Assembly (NCBI GenBank): GCA_001584585.1
Contig: LSYV01000057.1
Span: forward strand, 359,822-423,821
DNA length: 64,000 nucleotides
From: Gonium pectorale
Lineage: Eukaryota > Chlorophyta > Chlorophyceae > Chlamydomonadales > Volvocaceae
Reading direction: 5' to 3'
The position numbers were made by a program, and so were the translations under genes. Under the pieces are notes generated by a model, which had not been told where the DNA came from, made no database searches, and worked only from the letters and a program-made list of their open reading frames with translations. Positions 47,402 through 59,690 of the stretch are shown here, piece by piece. Within the stretch, counting starts at the first letter, position 1. The number at the start of each line of letters is the position of its first letter.

Positions 47402-50400
47402 ATGGAAAACGTGCTCTCAACGGCGCAGACGCTTCTGACGGGCTATGACGTGTCGCTTCAGCGACAGATACGAAACGAAGAGCGGGCGTGGCGGGCCGAG
47501 GACCTCGATTTTCGGGAGCATGAGCGACATGTGCTGGAGCAGGAGCAAGCATTCATGTATGTGCTGGGCCGACGGCGAGGCCGTTGGGGGCCAGGGGGGC
47601 AGGTTGATGCAGGGCGAGCATGTGTGCTGGACAGCTGCGGTTGGGTTTCGAGGAGGGAACGGGGCCTACCTGGCGGAAGGCAGTGTACTGGTGATGCCTC
47701 CTCGACGGACCCACGTAATCTGTTCTGCGAGCCCAGCGCCATACGCTGCGCTGAGTGGTGCCCCGTGTTGAGTCGACGGGATTTCCTGCGCTCTCCCTCG
47801 CTGGCCTAGGCAGGAGGAGCGGGCGTTCCTAGCGGCGCAAGTTCAGCAGTCGCACGTCGACAATGCCCGTGCAGTTTGGCTGCGGTAAGGACGCACCCCC
47901 CCAAGAAGCTCGGGCTCTTGGTGCTTCTGATAGGTAGTGCTTATCACCCGCCATGGCACCGACTGCGTGGTCGGCTTCTTTGGTGAGCACCGGCGACCGA
48001 AGGGGGTATTTTGCTCAGGACACACGGTGTTGCTGCGCAGGCTACTGGCCTGTGCTGGATGCTGTGGTGCGGTCCTTCACCCTTACGGCCCCTTTGCGCT
48101 GTTCGCGCACACATTAACAGATCATGTCGCGCCCCACCAACCTGTCGATAGGTTCGTCAACCGGAACCGAGTGGAGGTGCAGGAGAAGACGGAGCAGCTC
48201 AAGGCTATGAGCGGCCTGGCGGCACTCCTTGCCGGCTTTGCGCTCATGAGGTCCGTGTGCGTGCGAGCTTTGGGATGTTGATTTAGCGGCCATATGAGTT
48301 ACCAATGTCTGTATTAGATCGACCGGGTTGCTGGCCGGTAGCGCTCTGCGAGCCTGGCATAGCGTGAGCCACCATGGCCTGCAGGGGGGCGCAAATGTAA
48401 TGCACCAGAACCCCGCCCCTGCTGCAGCTTCCTGAACTTTCAATTCAACGTCGCGGCCAACTACAACAGAGCGCTGCTGCCGCTCTTCGCCCTCACCACC
48501 AGCATAACGGTACGTCTCGTCTAGGCGCATCAGGCATCACTCACGAACTGCACTAGGCCAGTGGGGCGTTGCAAGGCGAAGCGCAGCAGTTCCCCCACGT
48601 ACTCTTGACATAGTTCACTCTGCTGGCGCTGCATCAGGACCTTGCTGCGTTGCGGCATCTGCCTACGGTACGTTCGTGCACGGGTGATGTCAAAGCTGCC
48701 GTGGCCTGGCTTCCAGGAATCCATGCACACATCACACGCCTGCCGATTGCCATACCTTGCTGGCTGATGGGGCACTGCCCCGTGATGACAGGTGGGTGTC
48801 GAAGTGGCATCGCTGGTGCTGTGCAGCCTGATGCTGGCAAACATCCTAAAGATCGGGAAGAAGTACGTCAGCGAGCAGGTACGGGATCTGTACAAAATGG
48901 GTCCTCTGTGCCGTAACGATGGATCCTGGCTTTGGTGCTGCTAGGGCCGCGGGTGGCGATATGCACTGCCGAGGCACTTTCTGTGGTTGTGTGGGTCTGG
49001 GAACCTGGCCACCGCGGCTGACGGCCATTGGCTGGCGAACGCCTTCCCGAGTTCCTCGCTTGCAGGAGGAGGCAGAGTTCATGCACCGCTGCCAGGTGTT
49101 TGTGAGCACGTACAGGTGCGGGGGTTACTCCCACGCCCACCCTCCTTCGGGGCTCCATACGACTTGCACGGCGTTGTGGCCACTACCATAAGTCCTGGTA
49201 TTCGATTTTCTTGGAGGAGTGCGGATGTGCCGCGTCTGTGCAATCACCTGGCCGGTCCTCGGTCCTGGGCAGCGGTGCTCCTCGTATCCCAGGTAGCGAC
49301 ACTCCTCGTGCATGCAGACCTGGCAGCCGGCCGCCAGCCCCGCCGCGCACCTTTGCGGCGCACTGGGCTCACCGCTGCGAGCGGGAGTGGGCCACGGCCT
49401 TCCGGCTCTTCTCCACCGGCATCGCCTGCTTCTTCATGAACCTCGCCTTAGCAGGTACCGGCACCAGGGCGGCGGCGGTAAGGGGGCACCGGTGGCAGCG
49501 GGGAAAGTTGCGAAGGCATTTGGGCGTCCACACGGACCGTAACATCAGGTCGCAACCCACGTGCACCGCATCGGATCCTCTCACTGTCATCCACGCCACA
49601 CCGTTTGCTTCGATGCTAATGGTATTGTGCGATAGCATATATGGTAGCTTGTGGCCCTGCTGAGCAATATGACTCCATGGTCGTGACTCATGGCCTCCGC
49701 CCTCTTCCGTCCATTCCCGACCCAGCCTGGATCAAGTTCCATGACGCAGCCGCGCCCACCTCCGCGAGCCTGGTGACGGTCATCATGGGCATCGCGCTGC
49801 TGTGGAACCTGTACACACACCGCAAGTGGGGCAAGTACTTGCTGCAAGACGACGATCCAGGACAGGTGCGTCAGGCGGCTCGACGGCGCCATCAGCAATG
49901 CAAGCGCTTCCCTGTGCCATGTGCGAGGGCTGGGATTGCCGCCCGTGGGACCAGTAAGGAACCTGATTCTGGCCACCTGGCAACCGGTCGCGCGGGCACG
50001 GGCTATCGCCAGGGTTGCGCCGTGCTATCTTGTGGCTCTGCGCATGCGATGCAGCGGCGCGCGCCTGATGATGGCGTTGTTGGCGGTGCTCCAGTTATCT
50101 CGTCACATGGTACTGCTCACAGCTTCACTTGCGGGAAGCACGCCTCAACCCGCCACCTATACACTGCGTCTCCATGCGGCGTCTGCCGTCCAGCTTCACC
50201 TGCTGAAAGGCGCTGTGCGTGCCGGCCGGACGTGCTCGCGTCTGTCTGCTTGACTGGGATGCAAGTCGCGGTTACAGCGGTGGGCATGCGACGCGCTTCA
50301 CGGGCAGCCGGTGCAGGCCACGCTTACTTCCTTCCGCTCCTACACCGTCACCGTCATGCAGGAGGCGGGGCACCGCCTGTCGCAGCCGCCTGTCGGCCTG

Positions 50401-50739
50401 CCGTTCGACTGGCACCTGCCGCCGGGCGGCGGCGCCCCGCGGCCCCAGTACCTGCACGAGGAACTGCGCGCAATGCGTTCGCCCGTCGGTCACGATGTAG
50501 GTGGGTCACAGGTGGCAATGGCTGACCAACCAACAAACGTTATGAGCCCTCTTGACCCGGTGGTGGAGCTCAGGGAGGTCATGCGGGGCCAGAGTGAGGC
50601 GGCGGCGGGGGACATGTGGCGTATGGCGAGCAGTGCAGGCGTAGCGGGGGGGCTACCCTGGACCGAGTCTCATGTCGACCGTCCGCCGCGACCCACCCTT
50701 TGTGAAGTCCGCGGAGACGCCGCCGGCGCCAGTCTGTGA
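47402..50739 (+). CDS. Orai-type (CRAC channel) homologue with Asn pore substitutions
   Basis: Orai proteins form hexameric plasma-membrane calcium channels. Exons 47402-47556, 47810-47884, 48152-48250, 48428-48509, 48792-48878, 49066-49115, 49318-49454, 49726-49865 and 50308-50739 close on 418 aa. The N-terminus (1-90) is charged coiled coil. TM1 (LKAMSGLAALLAGFALM, from residue 93) aligns without gaps to human Orai1 LKASSRTSALLSGFAMV. TM2 begins LLPLFALTTSIT, TM3 is about 212-230 (CFFMNLALAAWIKF against LLFLAEVVLLCWVKF), and TM4 is about 244-258 (VTVIMGIALLWNLY). Lys94 corresponds to K87; Asn113 replaces E106 and Asn224 replaces E190. The C-terminal end is uncertain: a GTAGGT at 50498 could splice to a frame ending near 50875. 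A TGTAA lies at 51816. Confidence 0.82.
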
Positions 50740-52070
50740 CGCCGGGGTGCAGGTAGTAGTGGCAAGTGTGGCTGGGCCACTGACAGCGGGCGACGGCCTC
50801 CCAACGAATGAGGCGTCTGTTTCAACGCATGTGCCAGGTGTGCCTACGATAAAAGATCACAACGAAATATACTGAAATTATTCACCGTACCTGCTATGTT
50901 TGTATGTGTTAGGGTTTCTCTTTTTTGGTGCTGATATTAACTGTAGTTCGCGCTGGTAGGGACCCGTAGGGACCCGCGGGTCTTTGCGCAGTCGGCGCCG
51001 CTGCCATGGTCATTGTGCGTTTCAGGATGCGACTAAGCAGCGCATTAAGGTTATGGCGCGGCGGCTGCATTGGTATGTAGCATGGGAGTTGCCAGCTGTG
51101 AAAACGTGTGAACTGTCACTGTTGGAGTTGGAGGTCCAGGCCCCCCCTAGGCCGCATTTCCACGTTCGATCATTTGCGCCATTCCGCGCGACAATATGTC
51201 GCACTCACGAACTGGGGAATGCAAGTTCGGACGACACTTTTCCAGGTGCCTCCAAGCCCCGCTATCTGCATTCGTTCCAGCCTGATACTTTGTTCAGCGC
51301 TTTCCAGTCGTTCCGATTGCATTCACGAGCATAATCGAGGCCAAATATTGCGGGTGCGCCCGCCGCTTTTCGTGGCACGTGGGTACACCCGAACAGCCGA
51401 ACATACGCATTTGCTGTAGACCAAGCATTGATGAGCGGAGCGATGTTGGAGGGTAGCGTCTTCACAGCCAAAAGCGGAAACTTGTGCTTTCCGTACATTT
51501 GTTTCGCATCTTCTCTCCGCGCGCGTGGCTTGTCAACGGTAAAGACTTATAGGGTGCGTGATGCTGGACTCTTGACAAAGCGCAACCCCCCGGGTCGCGC
51601 CGAGGGCTGGCTTTGGCTCGACCTCGGCGACTGTTTGAGGTCTTTGGGTCATATCCACGCGCAACGAGTGGCAGCAGCTTGCTTCTTACGCAGCCAGCCA
51701 GAGCCCGGTGGCTCGCATCCACCCACCCCAGGCCGGCGCGCAGGACCAGACCGCTTGCACCCGCGCCGACCAGCCGAGCGCCCAGCTTTTGAGTGAGTGA
51801 ATGGATGACTTTGTGTGTAATGCCATATGACCACTCGGGCAGCGTTTACTCCACCGGTGACGGACGCGCCAGCGCACCAAAAGCCCCAACCCGACTTGCT
51901 TCGACCCGCAACGCATCGCGGGGCGCCCCGGCGCTTTGAATACATGGGGATGTGCTCTTCTCATTGCTGGGCACACGGCATAACCGCCTGAGTCGCGGGC
52001 GGTTATGGTGACTCTGACTTTCCGCTTCGTACGTGTTACGCGCGCCGCAGGCGGCTGCAGTCTGTGCGGT
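50740..52070. other. Intergenic between Orai-like and GATA genes
   Basis: No supported gene. It contains TGTAA at 51816-51820, 1.1 kb past the Orai stop as modelled; this could be a distant poly(A) signal or chance. The last few hundred bases are the presumed GATA promoter and 5' UTR. Confidence 0.5.
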
Positions 52071-55000
52071 ATGGCTACCGCTCAGGGCATGGCCATGTTT
52101 CAGGACAACGGTGACAACATGCTTTTTGGCGACGACGACCTGCTGTCGGTTCCATGCCTCGCCGGCGAGTTGGAGCTGCAGGTCGCGTCCTACGAGGGCT
52201 GCGGGTAAACAACGCTGCTGCAACGTTTTGTCATGCACGGCAATTGAAGCGCGGTTTTGTTGTTTGCCGGAACAGGGACCTTCCTGTCGGCGATGCAACC
52301 GCCGGCAAGCCGTTTTCACTTCCAAAGGACTCGGGCGGCAGCAGCTTGAGCGCTCTTGGAGTGGCGGAATTCGAGGACGCGGACTTTATGGACAACATGA
52401 GCCTGGACGATATAGGTGCGTTTGGGCCACTGCTACACCCCTGCCGGTGGCGAAGCTCTACCGCTTCCACCACCTACCGTCTGGGGCGCCTTGCTCTTAA
52501 CCCCTCGCCTCATGTTCTTACAGCCGCTGCCGATACCTACGGGCAAGCGATGTGTGGCTGGTCGTCCACAGCCGACTCGGCAGCAGCGGTTGCAGGCAGC
52601 GGGTGCCAACAAGCAACGGCGGCAAGTTGGTGAGATGGGTTTCAGACGCTGGTCAGGATCAACCCACATGTGCTCCTGTCCTTGGGTATTGTGCTTGGAA
52701 ACCGCACTGCGACATTACTATGCTCAGTACCTCGCTGTGCCGCGGAAGGGCGCACCGAGACAGCATTACGATTTCCCACTCTTTCGGTGGCTCTCACGTT
52801 CGGCCATTCCCATACCTGATTTGCAGGAACGCCATCCCCGCCCTGCCGGATCGCGGATCGGACTCCTCGGGGGCTCCAGCTGCCGCGAAGCCGTTCGCGG
52901 CTGCACCGGCTCTGCCAGCGGCCACGCGCGTGGCCGTGGCCGTCCCCGACCACTTGAGTAACGGCCACGACAGCAGCGACTGCGACCTAAGCCATACGGT
53001 GGGAGATGGCGAGAGCTCGGGCGTGGGCTACGGGAAGCGCTCGTCGCACAGCGAGGCTTCGGAGGACAACACGGCAGGTGCGTGCGGTGTTCTGCAAGTA
53101 CCGGCGTGTGTACAGTACTTGTCTGGGGGGGCCTCGTGCTGCCGGCTTGACGCTCGGTGTCCTCAACCCAGATTATTCCAACTCCAACCCAGTTGGGGTC
53201 ATGACTCACACGCGTTCTGCGCCGCCGCACAGGCGCTCCGGCCTCAGCCGCTGGCTGCGATGAAGAGCACATCAGCCCTAAGGCGCCTGCCTGCGGCGGT
53301 CTCAGCCTTATGCGCCTAAACTATGGCGCACCCGGCGAGCAGCAGCGCCAGCCGCAGCAGGGGCTCATGTCCCGTGCCTACAGTGTCGACAACTTTGCGT
53401 TGTCTGGGGAGGGCGGCTATGCCCAGGGGTGTCAGCCCTCATCCGGCTGCACCGACACCAGCATGCAGCAGCAGCGGCGTCCGCAGGTCTTCCGCACCTA
53501 CAGCTATATCGGGCCCGATACCCTGCCAATGGAGTTTAGCCTGGGAGCGGACGACTCTGGTCGCCCCGTTGCCTTCGGCTCGCGCGGCCGCAGCGCCAGC
53601 ATGAATGACGTGCAGCTCAGGCGGCAGTGGTTACACGGGGGTGAGCTCCTGGCGCCGCAGCTGCCGCCCAGCGTGGATGAGCTGGAGCTGTTGGAACTGC
53701 CGGAGGACACCCTGCCGTTCCGGCCGACTCGCGGGTCGGCCTTCCTCGCCGGGTCACAGCTTGTATCGGCGCAGCCGCCGCTACGCGCAGAGCCCATCAA
53801 GGAGGAGGAGGAGGACGGGCCGGCGGCGCCGGGCGTGGGTGCACAAGGCAGCGGCGTCGGTGCTGGCGGCTGCCCGCCCGGCCCATCGGGGCTGATGCAG
53901 TTCAGGGGTGACGGCGGTGCCGCTGCCGGCTCGGCCTCGGGAACCCATGGCGTGGTGGTGAAGCGCAAGATTATCACGACGCCTAGCCCGTTGCTGCACC
54001 AGCCGCGGCAGCGCGTCCGCCAGCCGCCCGCCTCCGCCGGCGGTGCCGCCGCCGCGACGGCCAAGGGCCAGAGCCCCAAGCGCGCCAAGGTCGGCGCCGG
54101 CGGCGCAGCCGTGTGCGCGGGCAGTATCGCGCCATGGGAGGAGGGCGCGGCGGATGCGCCCTCCACCTCGAGCGCCGGAGTGCTGGCGGGTTGGCAACCT
54201 CCGCGCCATGGGGGCGGCGGCATGAAGTCGGTGCGCAGCATGCCAGCCAACATGAACAGCTTCATGGAGGGCGTGGAGGTGACGGTGCAGCCCCTGAACG
54301 TCCCGTTCGACGCGGGAGTCATCCCCGTTGATGGCGCCGCCGCGTCGGGCGCGGGCCCGAACGGCAGCGTCCTGGCGCCGGCAGCGATGGGTGTTGCGGC
54401 GGCGCAGCAGGGTTGTGGCGCGGTTGCGGTGCCGCCTGCAGTGCCCGCGGCGCGCCCTAAGGGCAGCAAGCGTGCCCAGCAGCCGCCGCACCCGCCGCCG
54501 CCGCCGTTTATCGCCCCCGGGATGGCCTTCCCTGAACGTGAGTGCCTTCCGCAGAGGATGCGGGATAGACGGAGCCACCAGGGGCCCCGATGTAAGGGAT
54601 GCTTCAAACCGGGGTCCTGGTGGTATTGAGCTCACTATTGATGCAAGGACGCTGAGGTCAGTTGCAGTAGCCGCCTGGGATGCTCGGCGTATTGCTTGCG
54701 TTGCATGCGCCACTTTAACATTCAGCGCGGCGCGCGTCACCTCTGCCCCTTTGCCCCTTGCCGTGTCCGCAGCTCGGCGGCACAACCTGGTCCCCTCGGT
54801 GCCGAAGCCACGTAAGCGCGCCTCGCCGAACGGCAACCCGCCGAAGGCGCCCGCGCCCAACCCGAACGGCCACTGCTGCACCCAGTGCGGCACGCAGGTG
54901 CGACCGGGAGTGGGGCGGGTCTATTCGGGTGCTTGATGTGTGTTTTCCCAAGAAAAAATAGTTGGGAGGTTGTGGCGCAGATCGGAACGTAAGGGATTCT

Positions 55001-55216
55001 GGTCTTGCTGAGACCTTGAGCTTCCCTGCTTGCTCCGTACGTTGCGGGCTTGTAACCTCACCGTTGCCCTTCTCCCACCGTCAGACCACCCCCGTCTGGC
55101 GCGCCGGCCCGCACGGCCCCAAGACGCTTTGTAACGCCTGCGGCGTACGCTACATGAAGGTGGCTAAGGGCAACGTCGCCCCCACGCCGCGGAAACAGCA
55201 GCAGCACAACCACTAG
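52071..55216 (+). CDS. GATA-type zinc-finger transcription factor
   Basis: Exons 52071-52204, 52276-52415, 52524-52629, 52827-53077, 53233-54537, 54773-54897 and 55085-55216 close on 730 aa (phases 2, 1, 2, 1, 1, 0). The DNA-binding finger is at the extreme C-terminus: C681-X2-C684-X18-C703-X2-C706 with [19 protein letters not shown], the plant-type spacing. The last intron separates the two Cys pairs. Basic stretches KPRKR before the finger and KRAK further upstream may be nuclear signals. The remaining ~670 residues are low-complexity, rich in A, G, P, Q and S with acidic patches (EELDELLE-like, KEEEEDG), typical of activation or interaction regions. Start [11 protein letters not shown] follows a plausible leader. 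Target genes cannot be inferred. The 1.3-kb exon 5 gives long antisense shadow frames. Confidence 0.9.
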
Positions 55217-55342
55217 CGGCCTTGGCAGGGGACATGCAAAGGTGGCGGCTGCCAGTCACAACAAAAGCTTTGGTGCAGACAGCGGCCCTACTGCTCGGCT
55301 GTCGGCAGCGGTGCCCCGCTGAGGCGGTATGACCCATGGGTA

Positions 55343-55347
55343 TGTAA
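55343..55347 (+). terminator. TGTAA polyadenylation signal (GATA gene)
   Basis: TGTAA, the usual poly(A) signal of volvocine nuclear genes, lies about 130 nt after the GATA stop codon. Confidence 0.6.
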
Positions 55348-56116
55348 CGAGGCCGCCTGCACGGCCCGCCGGTTTGTACGTTACCGCCGACATTGGTGAG
55401 TGAGCCACGCGTCGGCTCGCCGCCGGGAGGCTTGGCCGGCCTCCCCACTTCGGCGCCAAGACGCGTACGGGAGCCGGGCGTGCAGGTCGCCGCTAGCCGC
55501 AAGCGCCGCTCCCGCGCGCGCCAGGTGTGCGTTTGCAGCGTCTCGGCAATTGTGTTCATCCGTCAGGCTGAATGCGCGTCTGATTTGGGCGCGGCGGGCC
55601 GGCGTGGGTGCGGGGTTGCTACCTCGCCCGGACTCGTGCAAGGCGCAATCTGTGGTTTGGTGGAGCTGCAGCTGCATTGAGCGCACCCGCCCCGCATGCC
55701 GCGTCGTGTGTACGGATGTGCGAGAGGCCGGTGTTGTGCAGTGCGCAGTGGAGTTGCGGTTTGCAAATGGGCGCGGACCATGTACCATTGTGATGTGATG
55801 GAAGCGGGAGAGCACGCCACTGGCAGCAGCAGCGCCTCCGACCCGGTCGCTACTCTCACGGCTGTTGCCCGGCCACCTGCTCAAGGCGGCTGTGGCGTTG
55901 CGCGGTGGGAAGGCGGCGGCATCCCCGCTGCTGTGTACGCGTTTGCTAGGCAGGCATGCGGGAATTCAACACATGCTCCAAAACGGTTTCTTAGGTTTCT
56001 GGCATTTGAGAGAAGACTCCCCATATACCACATGTACTAACGGAGCCCGGCCACGGGTGCTTGCGTTGCTGGGGCAGAGGGCTGCGACGGGTGTCCGCCC
56101 TGGCTGGCTGGGCATG

Positions 56117-56479
56117 CCCTCGCGTGCGTCGGCTCTCCGCGTTCGGCCGCTTGACGTCGCGGCGCGTGTGAAGCTGTGTTTCAGTGGCTGCTTGATGTTG
56201 CGGTTCCCTTGCTCCTTTGACCATACTATACCATGTTGACGGGTCCGCGGGCCAAAGCAATGCGGGGCGAGCCGCGGCAAGAGAAGAAGCGAGCGTCGTG
56301 GGACAGCCACGCGGGGCTGATGACGGATCCCGAAAGTTTGGACCTCCCAGCGGCGACTCCCCGGTGCCGTTCTGGTGCGCACGCGCGTCTGAAGGCGGAA
56401 CGAGGATTCGTGCTGAGTGCGTGATGATTGGACTTCTGGCAGGCGACGGTTGACGGTTTGATGACACGTTACTACTGGC
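56117..56479 (+). repeat. Dispersed 360-bp repeat, copy 1
   Basis: Closely matches 62124-62473 in direct orientation. Shared blocks include GCGTGCGTCGGCTCTCCGC, TGACGTCGCGGCGCGTGTG and CTTCTGGCAGGCGACGGTTG. No coding frame is conserved between copies. Not identified as a known element. Confidence 0.85.
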
Positions 56480-58532
56480 ATTGGAGGCAACCGCAACTGT
56501 TGCGCTCGGGGCACCATAAGGATGCGGCCTGGGCGCGCTCTTGCGAACGACGCGGGGAAGGCGGACGCGGCATGTGACTGAACTGCTTTTCGGGGGCTCT
56601 GGGAACTTGACGACGCATACTACAGGCACGCTGCAGGTGCCGAGGACCGGCTGGTCCGGCGGCGGTGGCGGCCGCCGCCGCCGCTGCGTGACCTCCACCC
56701 ATCAGGCGCGACGCGTGCGGCGCTGGACGCTCGTACGTCTTATGTCGGACTCCCTTATCACGGGCTGTTCTTATGCTCTTTCCCGCTAATAGAGTACTGG
56801 GCCGTAGTGGCGAGGCCGCTGCGGGCGTGCCGCCCAATGTCGGGTCGCTCGTGGCAGACGCAGCCGGGCGGTTGGGGTGCGGCGAGCGGGCGGTGTTGGG
56901 GTCGCGTGGGGCCGGAGGCAGCGGCCCTTGGCGCCGCCGTTGGCCGAGGCGCCGGCTGTTGGGCCGCCTTTGGACGCCGTCGTCTTGTACGAGTGGCGTG
57001 GGGCCCGCTGACTGGAGACGGCGCCGGTGCACTTGATGCTTGCTTGAGGCGGCGAGAGGCCTTGAGGCCGCGTGCTTGGGCCCAAGGGTATAAACGGAGG
57101 CAGTTGCCAGGCTGTCGGAGGGTCAGAAATGGATAGCGAGAGATGGTTCATGGGCTATTGCGCACAAGGCTTCGTCAAGGGATGTGGAGTTGATAGCGAA
57201 CCGGGAAGGGCCGACGGGGAGCCAGCACAGCTGCGCCTGTGGCGGCGCCGCGCGTGCCGATGGGCGCGCACGCGCGCGCATTGGAGACCAACCAGCCCCT
57301 GGCTCGGCGGGGGAACGCTGTCCTGTCTCGCCGGCGCGACGGGCCCGAGACGCAATTTTGTTGCGTGTGCCATGTGGGGAGGGGGAGAAAACGCATCCGG
57401 CCCGCGGTGCAGCGGCTGGGCATGTGAGGGACGACGGCCCTCTTGCCCGCGTCCTGCCCACACGCCGGGGCCTGCGCGCCGGAGCGCTAATAGAACACTG
57501 CTGGAGGCCGCGGCGACGTGTCCGTAAACGTCAGTGTCCGTGTGCGCGTGTGTGCCGCCTACTCGCGCCTGCGTGTGTACCTAACGTAAGCTTGTGCCCC
57601 CGTCTGGACGTGCCCCGTGCGGATGTCGCGTGTGGGTTGTCTGTGTTTGGTCCTGTTGGTGCCGTACGTCCGTGCCGTGTTGGTGTGCAATACCCAAGTA
57701 AGGGGCTGCGCGCCGCTTGCGCCCGCGGGTTGCCGCTTGAGCTCATGCATCCGGTCAAGTCCCTTGTCCCCGTCCGTGGTGGTTGGTTGGGTGGCTGGTT
57801 TGGGTTGTTTGCACGCGGTGGGTGGATGCGAGCGTGAAACATGCTTGGGATCTCCTGTGGACTTGCCCGGTGCTGGCCCTCCCGAAGAATTCCGATTACA
57901 ATTGTTCTTATCGCGATAATTGCACGCGATGGCGCAACGCGCGGCGCACTTGGCTGCCGCCGTGCGGTGCAGGGCCGCTGTGGACTGGGTGCGGTCCGCC
58001 GGAGGGGTGGGCACGTCATTCGGCCCCCTTGGGTGGCCGGGGGGCCGCCGCCGGAGCCCCCGATCCAATGGCACGAGCGGCCGGCCCCCGCCCCCGCCCG
58101 CCCGGCGGCAGCTGTTAGGATGTATGCACTCGTTCGTTTGATCATGGTGGTGGTGGTGTCGTGGTTGTTTGCACCCCTTTGGCTTTGGGCCCCGGGCGGA
58201 TTCCTGCGCCCGGTCGCCCGGAGAGGAGGGCGTTCTGGTGGCGTGGTGGCGGCGGTGGGTGTCCGGTTGAAAGGATGGGATGGGAGGAAGGCAGGCGCCG
58301 CCAGGCCTGGCGGAGTGTAAGTCTGGAGAACCCAGTAGCCGAGCTGCGAAATTCCGGCCTTAGACCTCCGCTCTTAGCATCATCCTGTCATTTCGTTTGC
58401 ATGCACGGAATTGCGAGAGGCCTGCTGCCGGCGCAGCCGCCGATGAGCCTTGCCCTCCCGCACCGTCCGTCAGGGCGGGGTCCTCTACTCGCAGTACGTC
58501 GGCCCCCTCCTCCTTCCCGCCCCTTGATTGAA

Positions 58533-58582
58533 GCGAAGATTGATACGATTGAAGCTCGACCACCCCTTGCTTCAATCTTCGC
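58533..58582. repeat. Imperfect hairpin
   Basis: GCGAA (58533) and GATTGAAGC (58547-58555) pair with GCTTCAATCTTCGC (58569-58582), giving a 14-bp stem with a 9-nt bulge and a 13-nt loop. The bulge (GATTGATAC) looks like a partial duplicate of the stem. Confidence 0.55.
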
Positions 58583-59690
58583 GTTGGTGCACTGCATCGG
58601 GACGCACCCCCTCCCAAGAAGTCGAGGGCACGGCACTGGGCGTTGATCAGAGGTGGCCAGTGCCGACAACGACACGTACCTACACCAAGTGGGCCAGGGA
58701 ACGCAGGCCCCTCCATGGTCCATCCCTTCTAGGCTGGTGCTGAAGACACCTGCAGCACATGCTCGGCCGCTGGCCCCGCTGCCCTTTCTTCCTGCAGTTG
58801 AGCGTCGTCTCCACATCCATCCTGCTCCTCTTGATGCTCCATTCGAGCCCTATCGGGGGCGTGCTCAAGGCACGCCTACTGTCATCAAAATAACAACCGC
58901 ACGCATCGCGACGCCCTGTGAGGCTGTGACGCAAGCCATCGACCGCATTGCCTTGTACCAACCCGCCCTACTGGTAATTCACAGCTTCGGTTGTGTATGC
59001 CTGTTGAGGGGCTCCTTACCGCTTTCTTTGCACCTATTTGCTTTCCGCACGGCTGCAAAAAGAGGAATCGGCGGGGAAAGAGGGAGTCCGCCTCAGGAGG
59101 GCGGGCGGCGGGTACAAATCGCACAATTTAAGGCATGTGACGTTCGTCCCGACCCCGGAAGACCGGCTTATCAGCTTACCCGGTTTGTCGGCTTCACCTG
59201 GTGGAGTGCAAGGTTTCAAGCTGGCCCACTCACCTTGCGCGCGCCCCACCAGTACTAAGAGTGCTGTAACTGCAGCCCCACTCCTCACTCATCCACCTTC
59301 TCCTCATCCTCCTGGGGTTCCTCCTCGTCGGACAAAACTGCCTTACCAGCTTGCCTTTTGCTAACACCTTGGCCTGGTTCCATTTGGTGAACAGACGTAA
59401 CGGGAACAATCGGAAAGGACTGCCGACTGCTACGACTGCAGCTCGTAGGCCGTCAGAAAGCGGCCGAAGGTAAAAGAGGAAAGGCAGAGCCCAATAAGGC
59501 CAATAGAGTCCCAGCTGCCATCTCTTTTGGCAGGGGATTCTCGCTGTGCGTACTCAAGGGCCAGTAGGGTTTCACACGCACATACGGCATCGCACTTCAC
59601 CAAACCCTGTTTCATAAATAGGTTGTAGCTGTAATTGATTGGAATTGTGCCATCTGTTATAGAAACCTATCCACCATCACAGCCAACGTC

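Larger units (their letters stand above)
55217..59690. other. Intergenic between GATA gene and ankyrin copy 5
   Basis: About 4.5 kb with no supported exon. It holds the GATA poly(A) signal, copy 1 of a 360-bp dispersed repeat and a small hairpin. Open frames near 57.2-58.1 kb are not backed by splice signals or recognisable motifs. Confidence 0.5.

Noticed and set aside
53504..54893. Two frames over 365 codons on - strand
   Set aside because: Antisense shadows of the long GATA exon.
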